From NCBI GenBank assembly GCA_964404395.1, contig CAYOKA010000123.1:1-6619 (forward strand): a stretch of 6,619 nt of DNA, in the 5' to 3' direction. Made by a program: the position numbers and the translations under genes. The notes beneath the pieces are model-generated. The model saw only the letters and a list, made by a program, of their open reading frames with translations, made no database searches and had not been told where the DNA came from. Below are positions 1-6,469 of this stretch, one piece after another. The stretch is from JAAYBT01 sp964404395. GTDB taxonomy: Bacteria > Bacillota > Clostridia > Acetivibrionales > DTU013. How positions within the stretch are numbered: the first letter of the stretch is position 1; each line of letters begins with the position of its first letter.

Positions 1-1
1 A

Positions 2-229
2 CAGCTTCAGCCGGCCATGTTCGACAAATTTTGCAGGCTTGATACCAAGTGCAAGGATCTTTTGCGAAGCGCATTTGACAAGCTGGGATTGAGTGCCAGA
101 GCACACAGCAGAATAATAAAGGTTGCCAGAACGATTGCTGATATGGAATGTAGTGTAGATATAAGAACTGTACATCTTGCTGAAGCAATTCAGTACAGAA
201 GTATGGATAGAAAGATATGGAACATGTAG
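2..229 (+). CDS. comM: ComM/YifB family Mg-chelatase-like AAA+ ATPase, C-terminal end (partial)
   Basis: Only the last 75 codons are present; the reading frame is open from base 2 and the gene begins upstream of the window. The fragment carries the family's C-terminal signature: LSARAHSRIIKVARTIADME, then a helix with the pattern H-L-A-E-A-I-Q-Y-R shortly before the stop. This is the C-terminal Mg-chelatase-type domain of YifB/ComM proteins, which are usually about 500 residues long. The ATPase and Lon-like parts would lie upstream and cannot be checked. ComM in Vibrio cholerae is a hexameric helicase that promotes branch migration when transforming DNA is integrated. The old 'magnesium chelatase' label reflects homology, not chlorophyll chemistry. 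Having dprA next downstream supports a DNA-processing role. Family assignment is confident; the exact function in this organism is inferred. Confidence 0.9.
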   Translation, partial: QLQPAMFDKFCRLDTKCKDLLRSAFDKLGLSARAHSRIIKVARTIADMECSVDIRTVHLAEAIQYRSMDRKIWNM

Positions 230-274
230 ATCAGCTGGATCAATGTTCAAGTGGCCAGCCGAAGATATAGTTAA

Positions 275-303
275 TACAAACTGCTTAAAAGGGCAAATAT
301 AAT
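275..303 (+). promoter_or_regulatory. Possible sigma-A promoter upstream of dprA
   Basis: The 140-bp spacer between the comM end and dprA contains a perfect TATAAT at 298-303. Seventeen bases upstream lies only a weak -35 match, TACAAA at 275-280 (three of six consensus bases). Transcription would start near 310, giving a leader of about 60 bases before the dprA ATG. The spacing is ideal but the -35 is poor, and AT-rich spacers yield TATAAT by chance. The spacer holds no convincing terminator: the best hairpin (GCTGG near 235 with CCAGC near 255) has a 5-bp stem and no T-run. Read-through from comM therefore remains possible. Confidence 0.35.
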
Positions 304-369
304 GTAAAGTAAGGCTTTTGTCCATAGTGTTTATAAACAGGATTAAGGCGAAATAAAGGGGAGGAATAA

Positions 370-1467
370 ATGTACGGTAACGTGAAATACTGGGTCTGGC
401 TTAGTTCATTAGTTACAATACCTTTGCACAGGAGGCTTAAGCTTCTTGAACATTTTCAGGAGCCGGCTCTTTTATGGGAAGCTGACGAAGCTCAGTTGCT
501 AACTTTGAACGTCTGCACTAATAAAATGATTAAGTATATATTGGACAGAAACGCAAGGAATGAAGTAGACAGGCTGATGGAGCAGATTTATAAATGTGAT
601 GCTGATATTGTTACATTGAACGATAAAGCTTATCCTCAGGCTCTAAAATATATACATGACCCGCCCTTAGTGTTATACGTCAGGGGGAAGCTGGAGCGCA
701 ATGCGATTTGTGTGGCAGTTGTAGGATCAAGAAGAGCGTCATCGTACGGCTTGGACATGGCGAGGCGAATATCCAGAGAGCTTGCCATATCAGAGATAAC
801 GGTTGTCAGCGGAATGGCAAGGGGAGTTGATACGAAGGCTCACTATGGGGCGCTGCAAGGAAATGGGAAAACGATAGCTGTACTGGGGTGTGGAGTTGAC
901 ATTGTATACCCTTCGGAGAATCGAGATATTATGAAGAGGATTATAGAATCAGGTGCTGTTATATCAGAGTATATTCCCGGAACACAGCCGCTACCATACC
1001 ATTTTCCGGCAAGAAATCGCATTATAAGCGGCTTATCTCAAGGTGTAGTAGTAGTAGAGGCCGGTGAGAGAAGCGGTTCTCTTATTACCACTGACTTTGC
1101 ATTGGAACAGGGCCGAGAGGTTTTTGCAATTCCGGGAAATATTAATTCAGCAAACAGCGTTGGGGCAAACAGGCTTATAAGAGATGGTGCAAAGGTTATT
1201 ACAAATACCGGTGACATACTGGATGAGCTGAAAATATGTCATGATTTGGATTTTAGTTTTCGCATTGAAAATAAAATAAGGAATATGAAACTAAGCGAGA
1301 AAGAAAAAACTATTGCACAAAGACTATCGCATGGCCCTGCCCATATAGATGCTATCGCACTTGATTGCGGAATTAGCACACAATTGGTATCTTCAGTACT
1401 CATAATGCTTGAGTTAAGCGGTTTTGTGGAACAATTACCTGGTAAATACTTTAAGCTTGTTGAGTAA
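370..1467 (+). CDS. dprA: DNA-processing protein DprA (Smf)
   Basis: DprA binds incoming single-stranded DNA in the cytoplasm during natural transformation, protects it and loads RecA. The 365-residue product has the usual three-part layout. Residues 1-70 form an N-terminal helical SAM/HhH-like region. Residues 75-285 form the Rossmann-like DprA core, and residues 308-363 a winged-helix domain. Core motifs are plain: VGSRRASSYG (118-127), VVSGMARGVDTKAH (145-158), a Gly-rich GCGVDIVYPSEN (173-184), SEYIPGTQPLPYHFPARNRI (199-218) and ERSGSLIT (233-240), then EQGREVFAIPG. The ATG has a strong site, AAGGGGAGGA at 356-365, four bases upstream. Length fits the family (about 360-380). It sits between comM and topA, the smf-topA order seen in Bacillus. 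DprA homologs also occur in species never shown to be transformable, so competence is not proven by its presence. Confidence 0.97.
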   Translation: MYGNVKYWVWLSSLVTIPLHRRLKLLEHFQEPALLWEADEAQLLTLNVCTNKMIKYILDRNARNEVDRLMEQIYKCDADIVTLNDKAYPQALKYIHDPPLVLYVRGKLERNAICVAVVGSRRASSYGLDMARRISRELAISEITVVSGMARGVDTKAHYGALQGNGKTIAVLGCGVDIVYPSENRDIMKRIIESGAVISEYIPGTQPLPYHFPARNRIISGLSQGVVVVEAGERSGSLITTDFALEQGREVFAIPGNINSANSVGANRLIRDGAKVITNTGDILDELKICHDLDFSFRIENKIRNMKLSEKEKTIAQRLSHGPAHIDAIALDCGISTQLVSSVLIMLELSGFVEQLPGKYFKLVE

Positions 1468-1481
1468 AAAAAGTAAACATT

Positions 1482-1511
1482 TTGTGGATTTTATTAAAAG
1501 TATGGTAATAT
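1482..1511 (+). promoter_or_regulatory. Possible promoter with extended -10 ahead of topA
   Basis: In the spacer between dprA and topA, TTGTGG (1482-1487) precedes TAATAT (1506-1511) by 18 bases, and the -10 is preceded by TGG, as in extended -10 promoters. The start point would fall near 1518, about 40 bases before the topA start. Each box matches the sigma-A consensus at only four of six or fewer positions, so this is tentative. topA could equally be transcribed from upstream of dprA, as no terminator separates the two genes. Confidence 0.3.
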
Positions 1512-1556
1512 ATGATTTATACTTCTTATTATTGATAGAAATAGACGGAGGGCATG

Positions 1557-3644
1557 ATGGCAAATAATCTGGTTATTGTGGAATCGCCGGTAAAAGCAAA
1601 TACTATTGGGAAGTTTCTTGGCAAGGGTTACAAGATCGTAGCTTCAGCAGGACACGTTAGAGATCTTCCAAAGAGTCAAATCGGTGTGGATTTGGAAAAT
1701 GATTTTAAACCCAAATATATTACTATACGAGGTAAGGGAGACGTTATCAGCAAGCTGAAAAAAGAAGCAAAGGGGGCGAAACGCGTTTACCTTGCCACCG
1801 ACCCTGATCGCGAGGGCGAAGCTATTTCCTGGCACCTTGCATACATTCTGAATATAGAGCAGGGTAATAACTGCAGGGTAACCTTTAATGAAATAACAAA
1901 AAATGCCGTTAAAAATGCAATTAAGAACCCCAGAGCTATAGATATGGATCTTGTGAATTCACAACAGGCAAGAAGGATACTTGACAGGATTGTTGGTTAT
2001 AAGATCAGCCCGCTCCTTTGGAAAAAAGTCAGAAAGGGTCTCAGCGCCGGACGCGTGCAATCTGTTGCAACCAGATTGATCTGCGACAGAGAGGAAGAAA
2101 TACAAGAGTTCGAACCGGTGGAGTACTGGTCAATTACTGCCAAGCTCCAAAAAAAGAAAGGCGGTAAGTCTTTTGATGCCAAATTCTACGGTAAAAAGGA
2201 CGAGAAGATAGAACTGAAAAATGAAGCCCAGGTAAAGGAGATACTGAGCAAGCTCGAATCAAAAGATTATATTATAGATAAGGTAAAGAAAAGTGAAAAA
2301 AAGAAGGCGCCTGCGGCACCTTTTACAACAAGCACCTTACAACAGGAGGCATCAAGGAAGCTTAACTTTACGACCAGAAAGGCCATGATAGTTGCACAGC
2401 AGCTTTATGAAGGGATAGAAGTAAAAGGACATGGAGCTTTGGGACTTGTAACCTACATCCGAACTGATTCCACAAGGATTTCAGACGAAGCGCAACAAAA
2501 CACAAAAAAATATATTGAGGGACGATTCGGAGAAAAATATGTACCTGAGAAGGCCAGGACATTTAAGAATAAGTCAGCATCACAGGATGCCCATGAAGCC
2601 ATTAGGCCGACTAATGTAGATATGGATCCGGATAGTGTGAAAGGTTCACTGACTAATGACCAGTACAAGCTGTACAAGCTGATATGGTCCAGGTTTGTTG
2701 CAAGTCAGATGTCATCTGCACTGTATGATACTATATCAGCGGATATTTTGGCAGAAGATTTTCTTTTTAGAGCAAATGGTTCTAAGGTAAAATTTCCTGG
2801 CTTTATCGCCGTTTATACAGAAGGAAAGGACGAGGAATCAGAGGACAACAACGTTTCAATTCCTGATTTAGAAGAAAATGAACAGCTAAATCTGAAAAAG
2901 CTGGAAGATAAACAGCATTTTACTCAGCCTCCTTCACGCTTTACGGAGGCAACACTGGTGAAAATGCTCGAAGAAAAGGGCATCGGAAGGCCAAGTACCT
3001 ACTCGCCCATTATTACAACTATTTTGTCCCGGGGTTATGTAGAAAAGGATAAGAAATTTTTGCTACCCACGGAGCTGGGCAAGATAGTCAACGATATCAT
3101 GAAGAATCATTTCAAGGATATTGTGGATGTTCAATTTACATTTCAGATGGAAAGAAAGCTTGATGATGTGGAGGAGGGAACAAAGAGCTGGGTCGAGCTG
3201 ATACGGGATTTCTATGGACCATTTTCTAAAACTCTGCAACAGGCAGAAGATGAAATTGGCGAAATAGAAATAAAAGATGAAGTAACTGATATTATATGTG
3301 AGAAATGCGGACGGAATATGGTGATAAAAATGGGAAGGTTCGGTAAATTCCTTGCCTGTCCCGGCTTCCCCGAATGCAGGAATACAAAGGCGATTCTCGA
3401 GGAAGCAGGTGTAAATTGTCCCAAATGTCAGGGCAAGGTATTGATTAAGAAAACCAGGAAGGGCAGAAGGTATCTGGGGTGCGAAGACAACCCAACCTGC
3501 GATTTTATGACATGGAACATGGCTTCCAATGAGAGCTGCCCCATCTGCGGAAGCTTTATGATGAAAAAGAAATCAGGGAAAAAAGAGACGCTAATATGTA
3601 GTAACGAAGGCTGCAATCATACAAAGGAAGGTATAATGGAGTAG
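1557..3644 (+). CDS. topA: DNA topoisomerase I (type IA)
   Basis: This type IA topoisomerase relaxes negative supercoils by cutting one strand through a 5'-phosphotyrosine link. From the ATG at 1557 the product has 695 residues, close to the 691 of Bacillus subtilis TopA. The N-terminal TOPRIM domain shows LVIVESPVKANTIGKFLG with its catalytic Glu (E9) and the acidic triad in TDPDREGEA (D82, D84, E86). The active tyrosine is Y300 in GLVTYIRTDSTRIS, with the helper arginine R302. Three C-terminal four-cysteine zinc ribbons follow: C581/C584/C601/C607, C621/C624/C642/C648 and C661/C664/C681/C686. Two ATGs are adjacent (1554, 1557). GGAGGG at 1547-1552 leaves one base before the first and four before the second, so I chose the second. 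This also gives the usual M-A-x-N-L-V-I-V-E-S-P beginning. trmFO follows after 14 bp, so the two are probably co-transcribed. Confidence 0.97.
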   Translation: MANNLVIVESPVKANTIGKFLGKGYKIVASAGHVRDLPKSQIGVDLENDFKPKYITIRGKGDVISKLKKEAKGAKRVYLATDPDREGEAISWHLAYILNIEQGNNCRVTFNEITKNAVKNAIKNPRAIDMDLVNSQQARRILDRIVGYKISPLLWKKVRKGLSAGRVQSVATRLICDREEEIQEFEPVEYWSITAKLQKKKGGKSFDAKFYGKKDEKIELKNEAQVKEILSKLESKDYIIDKVKKSEKKKAPAAPFTTSTLQQEASRKLNFTTRKAMIVAQQLYEGIEVKGHGALGLVTYIRTDSTRISDEAQQNTKKYIEGRFGEKYVPEKARTFKNKSASQDAHEAIRPTNVDMDPDSVKGSLTNDQYKLYKLIWSRFVASQMSSALYDTISADILAEDFLFRANGSKVKFPGFIAVYTEGKDEESEDNNVSIPDLEENEQLNLKKLEDKQHFTQPPSRFTEATLVKMLEEKGIGRPSTYSPIITTILSRGYVEKDKKFLLPTELGKIVNDIMKNHFKDIVDVQFTFQMERKLDDVEEGTKSWVELIRDFYGPFSKTLQQAEDEIGEIEIKDEVTDIICEKCGRNMVIKMGRFGKFLACPGFPECRNTKAILEEAGVNCPKCQGKVLIKKTRKGRRYLGCEDNPTCDFMTWNMASNESCPICGSFMMKKKSGKKETLICSNEGCNHTKEGIME

Positions 3645-3658
3645 ACGGAGATTTACAA

Positions 3659-4954
3659 GTGATCAACATTATCGGAGCGGGTCTGGCCGGCTGTGAGGCA
3701 GCCTGGCAGGCAGCAAACAGGGGAATAAAGGTAAGGCTTTATGAAATGAAGCCTTTGAAATTCTCTCCCGCGCACAATCTGGAAAGCTTTGCTGAGCTTG
3801 TGTGCAGCAATTCTTTGCGTTCAAATAGCGTTGAAAATGCTGCCGGCCTTCTGAAAGAAGAGATGCGCATGATGGATTCGCTTGTTATGAAATGTGCGGA
3901 TGCTACCCGATTACCTGCCGGCGGAGCGTTGGCCGTTGACAGGACAGGCTTCTCTGAAGCTGTGACTTGTGAAATAAACGCCCATCCAAACATATCCATC
4001 ATTACAGAAGACGTCAGTGAGCTTCCAAATGAGGGAATTACAATTGTTGCTACCGGACCGCTAACCTCTGATGCATTGTCAAATTGCATAACTAAGCTCG
4101 CAGGAAAAGAATGCCTTTACTTCTATGATGCAGCAGCACCTATTGTGACCTATGAATCGATTAATATGGACATAGCCTTTCGTGCTTCTCGTTATGGGCA
4201 AGGAACGGATGATTACATAAACTGCCCCATGGATGTGCAACAATACAATCTGTTTCACGATGCTCTTATGAGGGCTGAAACTGTGCCCCGGAAGGAGTTT
4301 GAAAAGACTATTCTTTTCAGCGGCTGCATGCCTGTAGAAAGCATGGCACGCAGTGGATATGATACACTTCGCTTCGGTCCATTAAAACCGGTAGGTCTGG
4401 TTAACCCAAATACGGGGAAGGTGCCCTATGCAGTTGTGCAGTTAAGACAGGATAATAAGGAGGGCACACTCTACAATATTGTCGGCTTCCAGACACGGTT
4501 GCGCTGGCCTGAGCAAAAGAGAGTCTTTGGGCTCATACCCGGACTGGATGATGCTCAGTTCGTAAGATACGGTGTCATGCACAGAAACACATATATTAAT
4601 TCTCCTACTCTACTTGATAGGAGCTATCGAATGCTTGCAAACAAGATGGTCTATTTTGCCGGACAAATCACAGGCGTGGAGGGATACATAGAATCCGCTT
4701 CTTCGGGTCTTGTGGCCGGCATAAATGCCGCCAGGCAATGCCTCGGACAAGAAACACTTGTTTTTCCCTGCAATACTGCTATTGGCTCATTGGCTTACTA
4801 TGTTTCGGGAAGCGCTGCGGGTAAATTTCAGCCAATGAATGCCAACTTCAGTTTAATCAAACCTCCCGGTGTAAGGCTTAGATCAAGGAAGGATAGAGTG
4901 AGGCTTATGGCACAAAATGCATTGGAACAAATAGGTGAAATGGCCGGACAGTAA
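3659..4954 (+). CDS. trmFO: TrmFO, folate-dependent tRNA (uracil-54-C5)-methyltransferase
   Basis: TrmFO (formerly Gid) is an FAD enzyme that uses methylenetetrahydrofolate and NAD(P)H to make m5U54 in the T-loop of tRNA. It replaces the SAM-dependent TrmA in many Gram-positive bacteria. The 431-residue protein starts with an FAD-binding Rossmann motif, GAGLAG (6-11), with the glutamate of YEM (29) at the expected end of the second strand. The two cysteines matching C53 and C226 of the B. subtilis enzyme are C49 in CSNSLRS and C223 in SGCMPVES. The conserved C-terminal FAD block AGQITGVEGYIESASSGL spans 334-351. The start is GTG, read from GGAG at 3647-3650 eight bases upstream; starting there gives the expected M-I-N-I-I-G-A-G. 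It lies 14 bp after topA, an order conserved with Bacillus. No terminator follows, only an AT-rich spacer. Confidence 0.97.
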   Translation: MINIIGAGLAGCEAAWQAANRGIKVRLYEMKPLKFSPAHNLESFAELVCSNSLRSNSVENAAGLLKEEMRMMDSLVMKCADATRLPAGGALAVDRTGFSEAVTCEINAHPNISIITEDVSELPNEGITIVATGPLTSDALSNCITKLAGKECLYFYDAAAPIVTYESINMDIAFRASRYGQGTDDYINCPMDVQQYNLFHDALMRAETVPRKEFEKTILFSGCMPVESMARSGYDTLRFGPLKPVGLVNPNTGKVPYAVVQLRQDNKEGTLYNIVGFQTRLRWPEQKRVFGLIPGLDDAQFVRYGVMHRNTYINSPTLLDRSYRMLANKMVYFAGQITGVEGYIESASSGLVAGINAARQCLGQETLVFPCNTAIGSLAYYVSGSAAGKFQPMNANFSLIKPPGVRLRSRKDRVRLMAQNALEQIGEMAGQ

Positions 4955-5020
4955 TTTTATCGAAATAATTCCAAAAGTAACAATATATTGTGACAAATTT
5001 ATCTATTATACATTATGTTG

Positions 5021-5049
5021 TTGTAATTGCTTATTTGGTGTGATAGAAT
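5021..5049 (+). promoter_or_regulatory. Possible sigma-A promoter with extended -10, flagellar leader
   Basis: TTGTAA (5021-5026) and TAGAAT (5044-5049) are separated by the optimal 17 bases, and TGA directly before the -10 makes an extended -10 element. The matches to consensus are four of six and five of six. It would start transcription near 5056, about 130 bases before flgB. It overlaps another candidate with a perfect -10 a few bases downstream, so at most one may be active. Confidence 0.4.
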
Positions 5050-5063
5050 ATTGTCAATATAAT
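5035..5063 (+). promoter_or_regulatory. Possible sigma-A promoter with perfect -10, flagellar leader
   Basis: A perfect TATAAT at 5058-5063 lies 17 bases after TTGGTG (5035-5040), which matches three of six -35 positions. It overlaps the candidate at 5021-5049, so the two are alternatives or a tandem pair. The region is AT-rich, so chance matches are likely. Confidence 0.35.
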
Positions 5064-5100
5064 GGAATATTATGTATGGGTTGCACGTTTTAACTTATGC

Positions 5101-5137
5101 TAAAGGATTTTGGGCTATTATGTCGAAATACTATAAT
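5101..5137 (+). promoter_or_regulatory. Possible overlapping sigma-D-like and sigma-A-like promoter for flgB
   Basis: Close to flgB, TAAA (5101-5104) is followed 17 bases later by GTCGAAAT (5122-5129), six of eight matches to the flagellar sigma-D/sigma-28 -10 consensus GCCGATAT. The usual spacer is about 15 bases, so the fit is imperfect. The same stretch has TTGGGC (5110-5115) and a perfect TATAAT (5132-5137) spaced by 16, a sigma-A type pair. Either would start near 5138-5145 and give a leader of about 45 bases. In B. subtilis the fla/che operon is served by both sigma-A and sigma-D promoters, so dual control would not be surprising. Not demonstrated. Confidence 0.35.
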
Positions 5138-5141
5138 AGGC
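5113..5141. repeat. Inverted repeat overlapping the flgB-proximal promoter region
   Basis: GGCTATTAT (5113-5121) and ATAATAGGC (5133-5141) are reverse complements except for one position; the inner seven bases, CTATTAT/ATAATAG, pair perfectly. The arms are 11 bases apart, with centres about 20 bases apart. The right arm covers the TATAAT at 5132-5137 and the gap spans the sigma-D-like box. This geometry fits an operator for a dimeric regulator over the promoter. It could also be chance in AT-rich DNA, and I do not recognise it as a known regulator site. Confidence 0.45.
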
Positions 5142-5173
5142 ATATTTGCTATGCAAGTATTTTACTGACTGGC

Positions 5174-5181
5174 AAAGGAGG
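5174..5181 (+). promoter_or_regulatory. Strong ribosome binding site that sets the flgB start
   Basis: AAAGGAGG is a near-perfect match to the anti-Shine-Dalgarno and ends six bases before the ATG at 5188. It rules against the upstream in-frame TTG at 5146, which would add 14 residues foreign to the FlgB family and would place this site inside the coding sequence. Confidence 0.85.
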
Positions 5182-5187
5182 CATTTA

Positions 5188-5598
5188 ATGTTCGAGAAAC
5201 TGACTGATCACCTAAAACTCCGTGAAAAAACACTCGATGCCACATGGGCGCGAAATGAAGTTATTGCGCAAAACATTGCAAATGTTGACACGCCGGGATA
5301 CAAGAAAAGCTCAGTTTCCTTTGAAGAGCATTTGGATAGCGCCATGGACAGCAGTGGTTTCAAAGGGAACACCACCGACAGCAGACACATCCCCATCGGA
5401 AAGACCAATGTTGATAAGGTTAACATAAAGGTGGTAATGGAACACAAAAATCTAAGTACACGTTTGGATGAAAACAATGTTGACATTGAGACCGAAATGG
5501 CCTCGTTGGCAAAGAACAATATAAGATACAATACACTTGTTCAAAGCGTTAGTAACAGCTATAAAACAATTAAATCTGTTATTAACGGAGGGAGGTAG
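5188..5598 (+). CDS. flgB: Flagellar basal-body proximal rod protein FlgB
   Basis: FlgB is a subunit of the proximal rod that crosses the cell wall and links the MS ring to the distal rod. It is exported by the flagellar type III apparatus, so no signal peptide is expected and none is seen. From ATG 5188 the product has 136 residues, near the 129 of B. subtilis FlgB. The N-terminal rod signature NIANVDTPGYK is at 29-39, after a helix with ATWARNEVIAQ. The middle (about 50-80) is variable and polar. The C-terminal helix follows DENNVDIETEMASLAKNN (94-111), which is typical of FlgB. It is the first flagellar gene after trmFO and is followed six bases later by flgC, whose ribosome site lies inside the last codons of flgB; translation is probably coupled. 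Confidence 0.96.
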   Translation: MFEKLTDHLKLREKTLDATWARNEVIAQNIANVDTPGYKKSSVSFEEHLDSAMDSSGFKGNTTDSRHIPIGKTNVDKVNIKVVMEHKNLSTRLDENNVDIETEMASLAKNNIRYNTLVQSVSNSYKTIKSVINGGR

Positions 5599-5604
5599 TG
5601 AATT

Positions 5605-6048
5605 ATGGGATATTTTGGTGCGCTTGATATCGGTGCTTCTGCTCTTACTGCCCAAAGGCTTCGTATGGATACCATCTCGCAGAACATCGCAAATGCAAAC
5701 ACTACAAGAACAGAAGACGGAACACCATACAGAAGAAGGCTGATTATTTTTCAGGAAAGATCACAGGGAAGATCCTTTTCGGATTATCTTACGGCCAGCA
5801 GTAAGGAGCGCTATATTGGTAAGGGCGTTAAGGTTTCCGCTATTGTAGAGGACTCAAGCCCCTTCAAAAGGGTATACGACCCGGGACATCCCGACGCCGA
5901 TGAAGAGGGCTATGTTGAGATGCCCAACGTAGACACGGTCACTGAGATGGTAAATATGATCTCAGCCGCAAGGGCATATGAGGCGAATGTAACATCCATT
6001 AACACCACAAAAAGTATGGCTATGAAGGCTTTGGAAATAGGTAGATGA
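5605..6048 (+). CDS. flgC: Flagellar basal-body rod protein FlgC
   Basis: FlgC is a proximal rod subunit that packs with FlgB and FlgF and is exported by the flagellar secretion system. The 147-residue product fits the family length. Its N-terminal helix carries SALTAQRLRMDTISQNIAN (12-30), with ANTT after it in place of the FlgB-type 'DTPGY'. The C-terminal block is diagnostic of FlgC: DPGHPDADEEGYVEMPNV (92-109), followed by TEMVNMISAARAYEAN (113-128), which forms the second helix of the coiled core. Translation uses GGAGGGAGG at 5587-5595, overlapping the flgB stop, with nine bases between it and the ATG. The gap to flgB is six bases. The gene is co-transcribed with flgB and followed by fliE. 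Confidence 0.97.
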   Translation: MGYFGALDIGASALTAQRLRMDTISQNIANANTTRTEDGTPYRRRLIIFQERSQGRSFSDYLTASSKERYIGKGVKVSAIVEDSSPFKRVYDPGHPDADEEGYVEMPNVDTVTEMVNMISAARAYEANVTSINTTKSMAMKALEIGR

Positions 6049-6101
6049 CGATTCTAACAAAGGTATTGCCCAACAGATGATAAAGAAGGATGGTGTAAAG
6101 T

Positions 6102-6416
6102 ATGGCCATTGATCAAATAGGAAGCATAAACTCGCTGTCGCCAACGCGTTCAATATTTACAGACGTTGAAAAAAGCAATTCTGCAACCGGCGTATCGGTG
6201 CCGTTTTCAAGCTATATGAAACAGGCGCTTAACTCCACCAATGATCTGCTGATTGAATCACAGAAGCTTGCCGATGATTTCGCCGCAGGCTATACAGACA
6301 ACATCCCCCAGGTTGTTCTTGCTGCTGAAAAAGCTGATATAGCATTACAATTTACGATGCAGATCAGAAATAAGATCATGGAAGCATACTCGGAAATTAT
6401 GAGGATGCAGATATAA
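6102..6416 (+). CDS. fliE: Flagellar hook-basal body complex protein FliE
   Basis: FliE is the small adaptor that joins the MS ring (FliF) to the FlgB rod and is one of the first proteins exported. The 104-residue product has the family's polar, poorly conserved N-terminus. Its conserved C-terminal helical region shows DNIPQVVLAAEKADIALQF (66-84), followed by IRNKIMEAYSEIMRMQI to the end. The ATG at 6102 is preceded by GATGGTGT, an imperfect ribosome site, with AAGGA at 6086-6090 a few bases further upstream. The 53-bp gap to flgC contains no promoter or terminator that I can see. Lying between flgC and fliF is the standard position in Firmicutes flagellar operons. Confidence 0.95.
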   Translation: MAIDQIGSINSLSPTRSIFTDVEKSNSATGVSVPFSSYMKQALNSTNDLLIESQKLADDFAAGYTDNIPQVVLAAEKADIALQFTMQIRNKIMEAYSEIMRMQI

Positions 6417-6469
6417 CTTTATTGGATGAATATTACAAATGATAAATACTGTTATGGGGTGGTGTAACT

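Larger units (their letters stand above)
4955..5187 (+). other. AT-rich gene-free leader between trmFO and flgB
   Basis: These 233 bases carry no gene I can support. A TTG-initiated extension of flgB up to 5146 exists but lacks a ribosome site. There is no GC-rich hairpin with a T-run, hence no recognisable terminator for trmFO. Small symmetric elements include the 10-bp palindrome CAATATATTG (4981-4990), the overlapping TTGTGACAA (4988-4996), an imperfect AATT...TCGA...AATT repeat at 4953-4970, and two GAATATT copies at 5046 and 5065. A 5-bp hairpin, GCATA-TTTGC-TATGC, lies at 5140-5154 just before the flgB ribosome site. Promoter-like elements are listed separately. I see no c-di-GMP (GEMM) riboswitch core here, although one precedes flagellar genes in some clostridia. 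Confidence 0.6.

Noticed and set aside
3739..4089. 116-codon open frame on the minus strand inside trmFO
   Set aside because: It lies fully antisense to a strongly conserved gene, has no recognisable motif or ribosome site context, and is best explained as a shadow of trmFO codon use.
4953..4970. CodY-box-like sequence just after trmFO
   Set aside because: The AATTTT half matches, but the central CWGA part does not; about four mismatches to AATTTTCWGAAAATT in AT-rich DNA is not convincing.
4988..5003. Rex-type operator suggested by TTGTGACAA
   Set aside because: Only one half-site is present and the second inverted half at the required spacing is absent.
5081..5100. Possible sigma-54 promoter (TTGCACG resembling the -24 box)
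   Set aside because: The GG of the -24 element is missing and no TTGC-type -12 box follows at the required distance.
5146..5187. TTG-initiated extension of FlgB by 14 residues
   Set aside because: It has no ribosome site of its own, the extra residues do not fit the family, and AAAGGAGG at 5174-5181 clearly serves the ATG at 5188.
5040..5187. c-di-GMP riboswitch in the flagellar leader
   Set aside because: None of the conserved GEMM core segments or the two paired helices are visible; only a 5-bp hairpin is present.
5208..5531. 107-codon open frame on the minus strand inside flgB
   Set aside because: It is antisense to a conserved gene with no family resemblance; its hydrophobic runs are what antisense reading of coding DNA often gives.
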